Below, one piece after another: positions 31,565 to 39,272 of a stretch of 42,507 nt of DNA (positions are counted from its first letter, which is position 1; each line of letters begins with the position of its first letter). Source of the stretch: Thermoplasmata archaeon (lineage in GTDB: Archaea; Thermoplasmatota; Thermoplasmata; Lutacidiplasmatales; UBA184); the NCBI GenBank assembly GCA_021821785.1, contig JAKACD010000009.1:1-42507 (forward strand), read 5' to 3'. The position numbers and the translations under genes were made by a program. Below the pieces are notes generated by a model. The model made no database searches, was not told the origin of the DNA, and saw only the letters and a program-made list of their open reading frames with translations.

Positions 31565-32707
31565 ATGCTCGACCTCGCGGTCGTCGCGCTACTGGTCGGA
31601 GCGACGGTCGGGGTCCTGCTGTTCCAGGGCGTGGCGATCCTCTTCGCCGAGGAGATGGCCCGGCTGGACCCCACCCCTCCCACCCCCTCGGGTCCCCCGC
31701 GACCGCGGGTGACCGTGATCATCGCGGCCCGCAACGAGGCAGAGGAGCTACCGGCGACGCTCGATGCGCTCCTCGCCCAGGACTACCCTGAGCTCGAGGT
31801 CCTGGTCGTCGAGGACGGATCGACCGATCGCACGGTCGAGGTCATCGGGGCGCGGGCCCCTCGGGTCCGGTGCCTCCATCCGCCCCCGCTCCCGGAGGGG
31901 TGGATCGGCAAGAGCTGGGCCTGCTGGAACGGCGCGAACGCGGCCTCGGGCGACTGGTTACTCTTCCTCGACGCCGACGTCCGCCTCCACTCATCGACGA
32001 TCCGGACCACGGTGGACTGGGCGGTGCGAGAAGGGGCCGACCTCGCCACCATCGCGCCGCGCATCGAGATGGTCGGGTTCTGGGAGCGGGTGGTGCTCCC
32101 CTTCTACGTCCAGATGGTCCTTACCTACCTGCGCGCGCCCCGGATGAACCGCGATCGTTCCCGCGCCGCGATGGCGAACGGGCAGTACTGGTTGACGCCG
32201 CGCGCGACGTACTTCGCGCTCGGCGGGCATGCGGCGGTCCGGTCGATCGTGCTCGAGGATGTGGCGATCGCGAAACGCTACCGTGCCGCGGGGCGTCGCC
32301 TACGGATCGCCTGGACCCCCCAGCTGGCCGTGACCCGAATGTATCGGGACCGGGCGGAGATGTTCGAGGGACTTCTCAAGAACATCCATGGGACGGAGTA
32401 CTCCCTCGCCCGCCAGACGAGCTTCCTGGTCGCTCTGGCGGGCCTGTTCCTGCTGCCGCTCGGGCTGTTGCCGTTCGCCCTGGTCGTCGGGAACCTCCCC
32501 CTGGCCGCGCTCGGGGCGTTCGTCTATGTCGCGCTCTTCGGCAAGCACTACGCCTTCGCGCGGGCCGTCGGGGCTCCCGGCGTCTACGGGTTGCTCTTCC
32601 CGGTGGCGGTCGCGTACTACCTCGGGCTCGTGGGGACATCGCTCGCTCGCGGGCTTCGGCGTCGGCCGGTGGCCTGGAAGGGACGGACGTACCCCCTCCG
32701 ACGGTGA
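31565..32707 (+). CDS. Membrane-bound family 2 glycosyltransferase
   Basis: The 380-residue protein has an N-terminal membrane helix (LAVVALLVGATVGVLLFQG) and then a GT-A domain with VTVIIAARNEAEELPATLDAL, EVLVVEDGSTDRTVEV, and the metal site WLLFLDADVRLH (DAD). PEGWIGKSWACWNGA and IVLEDVAIAKRYRAAG follow. The C-terminus has three to four membrane helices (from residue about 285). The order matches CrtQ/HpnB-like glycosyltransferases that act on lipid acceptors such as carotenoids or polyprenols. Donor and acceptor are unknown. The ATG at 31565 shares the promoter box at 31541. Confidence 0.85.
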   Translation: MLDLAVVALLVGATVGVLLFQGVAILFAEEMARLDPTPPTPSGPPRPRVTVIIAARNEAEELPATLDALLAQDYPELEVLVVEDGSTDRTVEVIGARAPRVRCLHPPPLPEGWIGKSWACWNGANAASGDWLLFLDADVRLHSSTIRTTVDWAVREGADLATIAPRIEMVGFWERVVLPFYVQMVLTYLRAPRMNRDRSRAAMANGQYWLTPRATYFALGGHAAVRSIVLEDVAIAKRYRAAGRRLRIAWTPQLAVTRMYRDRAEMFEGLLKNIHGTEYSLARQTSFLVALAGLFLLPLGLLPFALVVGNLPLAALGAFVYVALFGKHYAFARAVGAPGVYGLLFPVAVAYYLGLVGTSLARGLRRRPVAWKGRTYPLRR

Positions 32708-32756
32708 CCCCGAGCGCCCGATTCTGGCGTCCCGAACCGGTACGGCTGCCCTCACG

Positions 32757-32768
32757 AACCGCTAAGAG
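32757..32768 (+). promoter_or_regulatory. TATA-like box of the aldehyde dehydrogenase gene
   Basis: AACCGCTAAGAG is centred about 29 nt before the ATG at 32793. It is a weak match but the only AT-rich element in the 85-nt gap. Confidence 0.35.
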
Positions 32769-32792
32769 GCCGGCCGGTGCTGGCCGGTCCGC

Positions 32793-34271
32793 ATGGCGAC
32801 GGCCGAGGGATCTCCGTACGAACTGTACATCGGTGGCCAGGACGTCCCGGGAACCCGGGGAGCGCGCTCCGAGCTTCTCGACCCCGCGACCAATCGACCG
32901 TTCGCCCAGGTAGCGGTCGGGTCGAAGGACGACGCCCGGGCCGCGATGGAGGTCGCCGACCGCGCGTTCCGCGAATCCGGCTGGGCGGCCGACGACGGCG
33001 CCCGCCGAGGGAAGGCGCTCGTCCGCCTCGCGACCCTCCTCGAGACCCGTCTGGAGGCCTTCGCCCGGCTGGAGACCCAGAACATGGGCAAGCCGCTCCG
33101 CGAATCCCGCGGCGACATCCAGTACGTCGTGCGGACGCTCGAGTACTTCGCCGGGCTCGCGGACAAGGTCGAGGGGACGACGATCCCCGTGCCGGGTTCT
33201 CGGCTCGACTATACGCTGCGCGAGCCGCTCGGGGTGACCGTCCACATCGCGCCGTGGAACTACCCTCTCCTCCTCGCGGTCCGATCCGTCGCCCCGGCGC
33301 TCGCGGCGGGGAACGCGGTCGTGCTGAAGCCCGCGAGCCTGACCCCGGCGACCGCGGTCGCGTTCGCCCGGCTCGCCCACGAGGCCGGGGTCCCGGACGG
33401 AATTCTCAACGTCGTCCCTGGGAGCGGCGGCGAGGTCGGGGAGGCGCTGATCGCCGACCCGCGCTGCCGGTCCGTGACGTTCACCGGAAGCGGTGCGGTC
33501 GGTCGACGGATCGCGGAGCTCGCCGCCGCCCGCCTCCGGCCCGCCACGCTCGAGCTCGGGGGGAAGGGCCCGGTGGTGGTCTTCCCGGACGCCGATCTCG
33601 ACCGGGCAGCGAAGGGGATCGGCTACGGGATCTTCCAGAACGCCGGCCAGATGTGCTGGGCCGCTTCCCGACTGATCGTCCACGAGAGCGTGCGCGGGCC
33701 CCTCCTCGACCGCGTGCGGGCGATCGCGGAGGGGCTGCGGCTCGGCCCCGGCACGGCGGACGGGGTGGAGATGGGGCCGCTCGTCTCCCCGGAGCAGGTC
33801 GAGCGCGTCCTCGGATTCGTAGACGAGGCCCGGAACGACGGGGCCCGGGTCGTCACGGGCGGACTCCGCGCGACGGAGCCAACCCTCGCCGCGGGGAACT
33901 TCGTCCGGCCCACGGTCCTCGCCGAGGTCCCCTCGACGTCCCGCGCGCTTCGCGAGGAGATCTTCGGTCCGGTCCTCGCGGTGCTGCCCTTCTCCGATCC
34001 GGAAGAGGCGCTCGGGCTCGCGAACGACTCGGAGTACGGCCTCCTCGGCACGGTCTGGACCCGCGACCTCGTGACGGCGCACAGCTTCGCGCGCCGTCTC
34101 GAATGCGGGATGGTCGTGGTGAACGAGGCGCCGCTCACGTTCCCGCAATCTCCGTTCGCCGGGGTGAAAGCGAGCGGGGTCGGCGCGGAGCAGGGCCAGG
34201 CGGCGATCCGCGCCTATACGCGCGAGAAGAACGTCCTCCTCCAGCTCGGCGCGGGCCGGCGGAAAGGGTGA
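32793..34271 (+). CDS. NAD(P)-dependent aldehyde dehydrogenase
   Basis: The 492-residue protein has the full ALDH superfamily signature. The oxyanion Asn is in HIAPWNYPLLLAV (Asn156), the cofactor Lys in NAVVLKPAS (Lys179), the general base Glu254 in TLELGGKGPVVVF, the catalytic Cys288 in FQNAGQMCWAAS, and a late motif is EEIFGPVLAVLPF. It resembles betaine aldehyde and succinate-semialdehyde dehydrogenases, oxidising an aldehyde to a carboxylate in the cytosol. The GQMC form (rather than GQxCTA) fits the betaine-aldehyde-like group, but the substrate cannot be assigned. There is no obvious operon partner. Confidence 0.93.
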   Translation: MATAEGSPYELYIGGQDVPGTRGARSELLDPATNRPFAQVAVGSKDDARAAMEVADRAFRESGWAADDGARRGKALVRLATLLETRLEAFARLETQNMGKPLRESRGDIQYVVRTLEYFAGLADKVEGTTIPVPGSRLDYTLREPLGVTVHIAPWNYPLLLAVRSVAPALAAGNAVVLKPASLTPATAVAFARLAHEAGVPDGILNVVPGSGGEVGEALIADPRCRSVTFTGSGAVGRRIAELAAARLRPATLELGGKGPVVVFPDADLDRAAKGIGYGIFQNAGQMCWAASRLIVHESVRGPLLDRVRAIAEGLRLGPGTADGVEMGPLVSPEQVERVLGFVDEARNDGARVVTGGLRATEPTLAAGNFVRPTVLAEVPSTSRALREEIFGPVLAVLPFSDPEEALGLANDSEYGLLGTVWTRDLVTAHSFARRLECGMVVVNEAPLTFPQSPFAGVKASGVGAEQGQAAIRAYTREKNVLLQLGAGRRKG

Positions 34272-34345
34272 CGACGGGCTTCCGAGACCTCACCGGTTCG
34301 TACGAAACATCAAAAGGTGCCCGCTCGGCTTCCGCCCGAGGCTCG

Positions 34346-34978
34346 ATGGCCGCTACGGAACCCCGCACTTCCCGCGGCGCCTGGGGCGCCTGCCGGTTCT
34401 GCGGCGTGGCCGTGCCGACCGGGGCGGACCAGTGTCCCATCTGCGGGGCGGGTCAGCCGCTCGCGGCCGCGGAGATCCCGGTCGCGCCCCCGGCGGTCCG
34501 GCGTCGGATCCGGTTGACCGGCTACTTCCGCTCGCTCATCGTGCTGGTGGTGGTAGTGGGCCTCACCTACGCGATCGTGAGCGCGGTCATCCAAGGACCG
34601 CCCGCGCTGACCGGCGATCCGCTCGACACGGCGGGGACGTGGGAGATCGGCGCCGGCAACTTCTCGGTCCTCTCGGGGGCGATCACCGGCGGGGACTATG
34701 TCCTAGGGAACTTCTCCTCGGTACAGCCGGCCGGCACGAACATCGGCCTCGCCGTCTACAACACGAGCGAGTGGAACGCGTTCGTCAACGGTTCCGCGCC
34801 GACGCCCAAGTGGTCGGTCTCGCCCACGGACGCCGGCCGGATCATCTTCTCGCCGGTCGTGACCGGGACCTACTACTTCGTCTTCGAGAACCCGTACCCT
34901 CCCTCGACCCACCTGCGGGTCGCGGTCTACATCACGACCCAGTACGAGTCGAACGTCGCGATCAGCGGGTTCGCGTAG
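34346..34978 (+). CDS. Zinc-ribbon membrane protein with extracytoplasmic beta domain
   Basis: The 210-residue protein has an N-terminal zinc ribbon CRFCGVAVPTGADQCPICG (about residues 16-34), one membrane helix (SLIVLVVVVGLTYAIVSAVI, about 62-81), and an outer domain of about 130 residues. That domain is rich in beta-strand, Thr, Asn and aromatics, with several N-glycosylation sequons (NFS, NTS and NGS). The outer domain includes GTYYFVFENPYPPSTHLRV, which is typical of archaeal cell-surface domains resembling emp24/GOLD or pre-peptidase folds. The exact role is unknown. A TATA-like ACATCAAAAG near 34308-34317 lies 34 nt before the ATG. It converges on kptA with a 16-nt gap. Confidence 0.65.
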   Translation: MAATEPRTSRGAWGACRFCGVAVPTGADQCPICGAGQPLAAAEIPVAPPAVRRRIRLTGYFRSLIVLVVVVGLTYAIVSAVIQGPPALTGDPLDTAGTWEIGAGNFSVLSGAITGGDYVLGNFSSVQPAGTNIGLAVYNTSEWNAFVNGSAPTPKWSVSPTDAGRIIFSPVVTGTYYFVFENPYPPSTHLRVAVYITTQYESNVAISGFA

Positions 34979-34994
34979 GGCGACGGCGCGCCGC

Positions 34995-35654
34995 CTACGA
35001 CGACGGCTCGGCGGCGGGCGGTAGGTCCGGGCGCGACAGGTACTCCGCCGGGACCTGGTCCACGACGTAGACGGTCTTGCCCGCCCGGCGGATCACGAGC
35101 CCGTTCTCCCGGGCCCGCTTCGCGTCGACCTCGAGAACGATCGGGTCCGGCGTGCGGACCGATCCCGCGGAACGCGCATCCTCCGCGGTCTTCGACAGAT
35201 GGACCTTCTTGCGGTCGGACGGTTTCAGTCCGACCTCGAGGACGATCCCCGCCTCTTCGGCGGTCACGGGGTAGTACAGCTGGTCCGGGATGTTGTCGGT
35301 CGGGAGGTCGGGTTCGACCTCGAGGGTGTGGCCGTACGTCGCGCGGACCCGATCGTCCTTGACCTCATAGCGGCCCTTCGCGTCGGTTTCGGCGATCGCG
35401 ACCAGGTGCTGCGCCCGCAGCCAGTGGTAGGCGGGGTGCTTGACCGAGATCGCGCGGACCATCTGCGGGAGCGACACCCATCCCTGGGGGTCGATCGTGA
35501 GCTGATAGCGGTCGGGGAAGTGCCGCAGGATCCCCGTCATCACGCGGCCGAGATGGTCGAGCTCCCGGTCGTTCATCAAGAACCGCCCGGGTTGCCCGCA
35601 GACCGGGCAGGACTCGGCCCGGAAGTACCCGTGCTGGGCGCACTCCTTGAGCAT
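34995..35654 (-). CDS. kptA: KptA/Tpt1-like RNA 2'-phosphotransferase with N-terminal zinc finger
   Basis: The protein has 219 residues. A short zinc motif at the start (CAQHGYFRAESCPVCG) is common in archaeal members. The KptA core follows: LRHFPDRYQLTIDPQGWVSL (Arg44-His45), WLRAQHLVAIAETD, VRATYGHT (Arg104, His109), and LKPSDRKKVHLSKT (Arg148). These correspond to the Arg/His set that binds the 2'-phosphate and NAD+. The usual LYHGT motif reads LYYPVT here. The enzyme transfers a 2'-phosphate from RNA to NAD+. It is the second gene after rpoL (9-nt gap) and is probably cotranscribed with it. Confidence 0.87.
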   Translation of the reverse strand: MLKECAQHGYFRAESCPVCGQPGRFLMNDRELDHLGRVMTGILRHFPDRYQLTIDPQGWVSLPQMVRAISVKHPAYHWLRAQHLVAIAETDAKGRYEVKDDRVRATYGHTLEVEPDLPTDNIPDQLYYPVTAEEAGIVLEVGLKPSDRKKVHLSKTAEDARSAGSVRTPDPIVLEVDAKRARENGLVIRRAGKTVYVVDQVPAEYLSRPDLPPAAEPSS

Positions 35655-35663
35655 CCGACCCCC

Positions 35664-35951
35664 CTACGCCTTGACCTTGTCGGCCTTCTTCTCGAAGTCC
35701 GTCAGGAGATCCCCGTAGAGGTCGGTGAGGTCCTTCAGCACGCGCTTCAGCACCTGCTGGGGCTTCTCGCCCTTGGTCTTGAGAAGCAGCGTCGGGCGCT
35801 CGAGGTACGGGTGGCCGAGGTAGTAGCGCGCCTCGACGACCTTCTCTTCCTTCTGCAGCGCTTCGACCAGGGGAATGAGGACCGTCTCCTCGCCCCGCGG
35901 GAATTCGACCCGCAATAGGTCGTGCTCCTTCTCGACGACTCGAAGATCCAT
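35664..35951 (-). CDS. rpoL: DNA-directed RNA polymerase subunit L (Rpo11)
   Basis: The 95-residue protein has the Rpo11/RpoL alpha-like fold: EFPRGEETVLIPLVEALQ, then the signature VVEARYYLGHPYLERPTLLL (a variant of AxYxxxHP), and KGEKPQQVLKRVLKDL. It pairs with Rpo3 (RpoD) to form the platform for polymerase assembly. The ATG is at 35951. Its promoter region holds a perfect palindrome (35964-35985) between the TATA-like box and the start codon. kptA follows at 9 nt, linking transcription machinery and RNA processing. Confidence 0.95.
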   Translation of the reverse strand: MDLRVVEKEHDLLRVEFPRGEETVLIPLVEALQKEEKVVEARYYLGHPYLERPTLLLKTKGEKPQQVLKRVLKDLTDLYGDLLTDFEKKADKVKA

Positions 35952-35963
35952 CGGCAGAACCGG

Positions 35964-35985
35964 GAGACCGCCCACTGGCGGTCTC
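35964..35985. promoter_or_regulatory. Perfect 22-bp inverted repeat in the rpoL promoter
   Basis: GAGACCGCC and GGCGGTCTC are perfect 9-bp inverted arms around CACT. The repeat lies directly downstream of the rpoL TATA-like box (centre 35990) and covers the expected transcription start (about 35964), ending 12 nt before the ATG. The position suggests a repressor site; an RNA hairpin in a short leader is possible if transcription starts at its outer edge. Confidence 0.55.
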
Positions 35986-35995
35986 TTCTTAAGGG
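35985..35995 (-). promoter_or_regulatory. TATA-like box of rpoL-kptA
   Basis: The minus strand reads CCCTTAAGAAG, centred 39 nt upstream of the rpoL ATG, which predicts a leader of about 13 nt. Confidence 0.5.
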
Positions 35996-36046
35996 TGGCG
36001 GGACCGGACGGGTCCCCGCCCGCCCTCGGGCCCCGGGGGCCGACGG

Positions 36047-36056
36047 CCATATAACC
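36047..36056 (+). promoter_or_regulatory. TATA-like box of purD
   Basis: CCATATAACC is centred 29 nt before the ATG at 36081, so the purD transcript should be leaderless or nearly so. Confidence 0.65.
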
Positions 36057-36080
36057 CGCCTCGGCTCCTCTCGCTCTCCC

Positions 36081-37499
36081 ATGAGGTTCCTCGTCGTCGG
36101 CGGCGGCGCCCGGGAGCACGCGATCGCGCGGGCGCTCGAGCTGTCCGAGGCCGAGATCGTGGTCGGGAGCGCGAACGCGAACCCGGGGCTCGACCGCCTG
36201 GCGGTGCGCTCCACCCGGCTCGACCCCACCGACCCGGCCCGGATCGTGGCGCTGGCCCGGGCCGAGCGGGTCGACGTGGCCGTCATCGGTCCCGAGGCGT
36301 CGCTCGCGGCCGGGGTCGCGGACGCCCTTCGAGCGGCGGAGATCCCGACGGTCGGGCCGGACCGTGCCGCGGCGCAGATCGAAGCCTCGAAGCTCTTCTG
36401 CCGCGAGCTGCTCGCCCGCCATCGGATCCCCGGCCAGCCAAAGTGGGTCGCTCCCGCCTCCGTCGAAGAGGCGGACCGGGCGGCGGCCGGCTTCGCCGGC
36501 CCGTTCGTCGTGAAGCCGAGCGGCCTCACCTCGGGCAAGGGCGTCTGGGTGCAGGGCTCGGACTTCACCGAAGCGAAGGACGGGGCGATGTACGCGAAGT
36601 CGCTCCTCCTGCAGGGAACGCGCGTCCTCCTCGAGGAGAAGCTCGAAGGGGAGGAGTTCAGCCAGATGGCGTTCGTGACCGACTCGGGCATCTACCCGAT
36701 GCCGGCGGTCCAGGATTTCAAGCGGGCGCTCGAAGGGGACCACGGGGGCAACACCGGTGGCATGGGGGCCTACTCCCAGCGGGACCACCTCCTCCCGTTC
36801 CTTCCCGCAGCGGATCGGGACCGGGCGCTCGAGATCCTCCGGGGGACGGTCGAAGCCCTCCGGGCGGAGCGCCTCTCGTACCGCGGGATCCTCTACGGCG
36901 GGTTCATGCTGACCGCGGGCGGCCCCGTCCTGCTCGAGTTCAACGCGCGGTTCGGCGATCCGGAGGGCGTGAACGCGCTCACCCTCTATGAGGAGGGGGA
37001 CTTCGCGGAGCTGCTCGCGGGCGTGGCGACCGGCCACGTCGACCCGAGCCTCCTCAACTTCCGCCAGCGGGCCACGGTCGTCAAGTACCTCGTTCCGCCC
37101 GGCTACGGCGACCACCCCCGCGCGGGCGGGGTGCTCACGCTGGATGCGCCAGCGATCGAGGCGACCGGCGTCCACGTGGTCTATGGGAGCGTCGACGCCG
37201 CCGGTCCGGGCCAGGTCCGCTTCACGAGCTCGCGCGGCATCGCCCTCGTCGGCGAGGCGAGCGCGATCCACGAAGCCGGCGCGCGCGTCGAGTCCGCGCT
37301 CCGGTACGTCAAGGGCGACTACTACCTGCGGCACGACATCGGAACGAAGGAGGACCTCGCCCGCCGCTGGGAGCACATCCGGCGGCTCCGGGCTCCGGGC
37401 GCCCGTCCCTCCCCGCTCCCCCTCAGCGTCGCTTCGCCCGATGCCCCGCCGGCGAGCCACGGGGCCCCGGAGCGGCTGCTGAGCTCCCCCGCGCGCTAA
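36081..37499 (+). CDS. purD: Phosphoribosylamine-glycine ligase
   Basis: The 472-residue protein (bacterial GARS has about 430) starts MRFLVVGGGAREHAIARAL. It has the ATP-grasp pattern VVKPSGLTSGKGVWV, LLEEKLEGEEFSQMAF, and the GARS signature FKRALEGDHGGNTGGMGAY, followed by LLEFNARFGDPEGVNAL. It joins phosphoribosylamine and glycine with ATP, the second step of purine synthesis. FNARFGDPE matches the metal-binding Glu/Asn set. The last about 40 residues (Pro/Ser/Ala-rich) extend past the family core and are probably unstructured. It stands alone, between rpoL (divergent) and tfs (downstream, same strand). Confidence 0.96.
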   Translation: MRFLVVGGGAREHAIARALELSEAEIVVGSANANPGLDRLAVRSTRLDPTDPARIVALARAERVDVAVIGPEASLAAGVADALRAAEIPTVGPDRAAAQIEASKLFCRELLARHRIPGQPKWVAPASVEEADRAAAGFAGPFVVKPSGLTSGKGVWVQGSDFTEAKDGAMYAKSLLLQGTRVLLEEKLEGEEFSQMAFVTDSGIYPMPAVQDFKRALEGDHGGNTGGMGAYSQRDHLLPFLPAADRDRALEILRGTVEALRAERLSYRGILYGGFMLTAGGPVLLEFNARFGDPEGVNALTLYEEGDFAELLAGVATGHVDPSLLNFRQRATVVKYLVPPGYGDHPRAGGVLTLDAPAIEATGVHVVYGSVDAAGPGQVRFTSSRGIALVGEASAIHEAGARVESALRYVKGDYYLRHDIGTKEDLARRWEHIRRLRAPGARPSPLPLSVASPDAPPASHGAPERLLSSPAR

Positions 37500-37500
37500 T

Positions 37501-37511
37501 CGTCAAATAGC
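37501..37511 (+). promoter_or_regulatory. TATA-like box of tfs-asnS
   Basis: CGTCAAATAGC begins 2 nt after the purD stop and is centred 28 nt before the GTG at 37534, giving a leaderless tfs-asnS mRNA. Confidence 0.6.
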
Positions 37512-37533
37512 CACCCCCCGGTAGAGAGGAGCC

Positions 37534-37845
37534 GTGCAGTTCTGTCCCAAGTGCAAGCGACTCATGCGGCCGGACAAGGCCGCGGGGGTCTGGCGCTGCG
37601 CCGCCTGCGGCGCGAAGGTACCGCTCGGGGCGGGGACCGCCATCCTGCACGCCGCCGCGACCCAGCGTACGATGGACGTCGTCGAGACCAAGGTCGCGAC
37701 GCTCCCCAAGGCGGAGGAGACCTGTCCGAAGTGCGGCAACGGGGAGGCGTACTGGGTCCTGCGGCAGACCCGCGGCTCGGACGAGCCCGAGACCCGGATC
37801 TTCGAGTGCACGAAGTGCGGGCACAAGTGGCGGGAGTACCAATGA
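37534..37845 (+). CDS. tfs: Transcription factor S (TFIIS-like cleavage factor)
   Basis: The 103-residue protein has an N-terminal zinc ribbon QFCPKCKRLMRP with CAACG and a C-terminal TFIIS ribbon CPKCGNGEAYW, ending CTKCGHKWREY. The latter belongs to the RNA polymerase subunit M/TFIIS family. TFS stimulates cleavage of backtracked RNA using two acidic residues in the loop of the second ribbon; here the loop reads RGSDEPETRIFEC, with Asp-Glu present. It therefore looks like an active cleavage factor rather than an inhibitory paralogue. Start GTG 37534. The stop overlaps the asnS start (ATGA). Confidence 0.94.
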   Translation: MQFCPKCKRLMRPDKAAGVWRCAACGAKVPLGAGTAILHAAATQRTMDVVETKVATLPKAEETCPKCGNGEAYWVLRQTRGSDEPETRIFECTKCGHKWREYQ

Positions 37846-39146
37846 GCGGACCCGTCTTCGATGCGGTCGAGCGGGCGTTCGCCCCGGATTCGATCGGCCG
37901 CCCTGTCCAGCTGCGCGGCTGGGTCCTGCGCTCCCGCTCCTCGGGCGGCATCCTGTTCCTCCTCCTGCGCGACCGCACCGGCACGGTCCAGGTGACCGGG
38001 AAGCGGGACGTCCTCGGGACGGACGCCTTCGACGCCGCTGAGCATGTCCAGGTCGAGGGCGCCGTGGCGGTGGAGGGGACGGTCGCAGCCGACCCCCGCT
38101 CGCCGGGGGGACGCGAGGTCCGGGCGAGCCGCATCACCGTGATCGATGCGGGGGCGCCGTTCCCGATCTTTGCCGACCAGACCGAGGAGTTCCGGTTGGA
38201 CAAGCGGCATCTCGCGATCCGGTCCCAGGAGCATGTCGCGACGTTCCGGGTGAAGGCCGAGATGTTGCGGGCGTTCCGGGAGTTCTTCGACCGGGAGTCC
38301 GTTCTCGAGGTGACCCCGCCGGTCCTATCGGGGAACGCGGCGGAGGGCGGGGCGGAGGCGTTCCGTTTCGACTACTTCGGCCGCCCGGCGTATCTGTCCC
38401 AGACCGCCCAGCTGTACCTGGAAGCCCTGCTTTTCCCGAACGAGCGGGTCTACGCGCTGACGCCGTCGTTCCGTGCGGAGAAGTCGCGGACCTCCCGGCA
38501 CCTCACCGAGTATCTCCACCTCGAGGCCGAGCTCGCCTGGACCGACCTCGAAGGACTCCTCGACTTCATCGAGCGGATGGTCGTGCACGTCGCGCACGCC
38601 CTCGCGGAGCGCCGACCGACCGAGCTCGCGGCCCTAGGCCGCCCTCCCGAGGAGCTCCGGGCGCTCGCGGCCCCGTTCCCCCGGCTCCGCTACGCCGAGG
38701 CGATCGACACGCTCTCCCGCAAGGGCCTGCCGGTCCAGTGGGGCGCGGACCTCGGGACCGCGGAGGAGCGGGCGCTCACCCTCGAGGCGCAGACCCCGAT
38801 CTTCGTCACGCATTTTCCGCGCGAGCTGAAGGCGTTCTACATGCTCCCGACGTCGGACGACCGGCGCACCGTCGAGGCCGCCGACCTTCTCGCGCCCGAG
38901 GGGTACGGCGAGATCGTCGGCGCCTCCTGCCGCGACACCGACGTCGACCGGCTCACCGCGCGGCTGCGCGAGACCGGGGCCGACCCGCGCGAGTACGACT
39001 GGTACCTCGACCTGCGCCGGCACGGCAGCGTTCCGCACGCGGGCTTCGGGCTCGGGGTCGAGCGGGTCCTGCGCTGGATCCTCCGCCGGGAGCACATCCG
39101 CGACACCACGCCGTTCCCCCGCACTCCGTCCCGGCACACGCCGTGA
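37842..39146 (+). CDS. asnS: Asparaginyl-tRNA synthetase (class IIb)
   Basis: The 434-residue protein has an N-terminal OB anticodon-binding domain (VQLRGWVLRSRSSGGILFLLLRD) and a class II catalytic core. Motif 2 is FRAEKSRTSRHLTEYLHLEAE. Asparagine-type features are TPIFVTHFPRELKAFYM and GYGEIVGASCRD. Motif 3 is HAGFGLGVERVLRWIL, followed by HIRDTTPFPRTP. AspRS would show a different FYTMP context, so AsnRS is preferred, with AspRS or a dual-specificity enzyme as the alternative. Residues 55-105 include a relaxed linker. It is translationally coupled to tfs by a 4-nt overlap. Confidence 0.92.
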   Translation: MSGPVFDAVERAFAPDSIGRPVQLRGWVLRSRSSGGILFLLLRDRTGTVQVTGKRDVLGTDAFDAAEHVQVEGAVAVEGTVAADPRSPGGREVRASRITVIDAGAPFPIFADQTEEFRLDKRHLAIRSQEHVATFRVKAEMLRAFREFFDRESVLEVTPPVLSGNAAEGGAEAFRFDYFGRPAYLSQTAQLYLEALLFPNERVYALTPSFRAEKSRTSRHLTEYLHLEAELAWTDLEGLLDFIERMVVHVAHALAERRPTELAALGRPPEELRALAAPFPRLRYAEAIDTLSRKGLPVQWGADLGTAEERALTLEAQTPIFVTHFPRELKAFYMLPTSDDRRTVEAADLLAPEGYGEIVGASCRDTDVDRLTARLRETGADPREYDWYLDLRRHGSVPHAGFGLGVERVLRWILRREHIRDTTPFPRTPSRHTP

Positions 39147-39172
39147 GCGCGGGAGCTCCGGTCGAATGGGCA

Positions 39173-39183
39173 AGGTTCAATAC
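39173..39183 (+). promoter_or_regulatory. TATA-like box upstream of the GNAT gene
   Basis: AGGTTCAATAC lies 27-30 nt after asnS and predicts transcription from about 39204. That argues against the upstream ATG at 39189 and for a start at GTG 39231 or ATG 39273. Confidence 0.45.
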
Positions 39184-39272
39184 CGAGCATGGGTGTCGGC
39201 GCCGACGGACCCCGCACCGGAGTTTCGCAAGTGGCTGAGGAGCACCGATCGGAACGGGGGACCGACCGTCCC

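Noticed and set aside
32376-34148. A 590-codon minus-strand frame antisense to the dehydrogenase
   Set aside because: It is Arg/Gly/Asp-rich with no motif; a shadow frame.
32777-34345. Apparent long frame joining the antisense/alternate frame of the aldehyde dehydrogenase to the zinc-ribbon membrane gene
   Set aside because: The part before 34346 is a shadow of the dehydrogenase gene; only the region from ATG 34346 has domain features.
39189-39272. Start of the GNAT gene at ATG 39189
   Set aside because: The TATA-like box at 39173-39183 predicts transcription beginning downstream of this ATG, and the extra residues show no conserved character.
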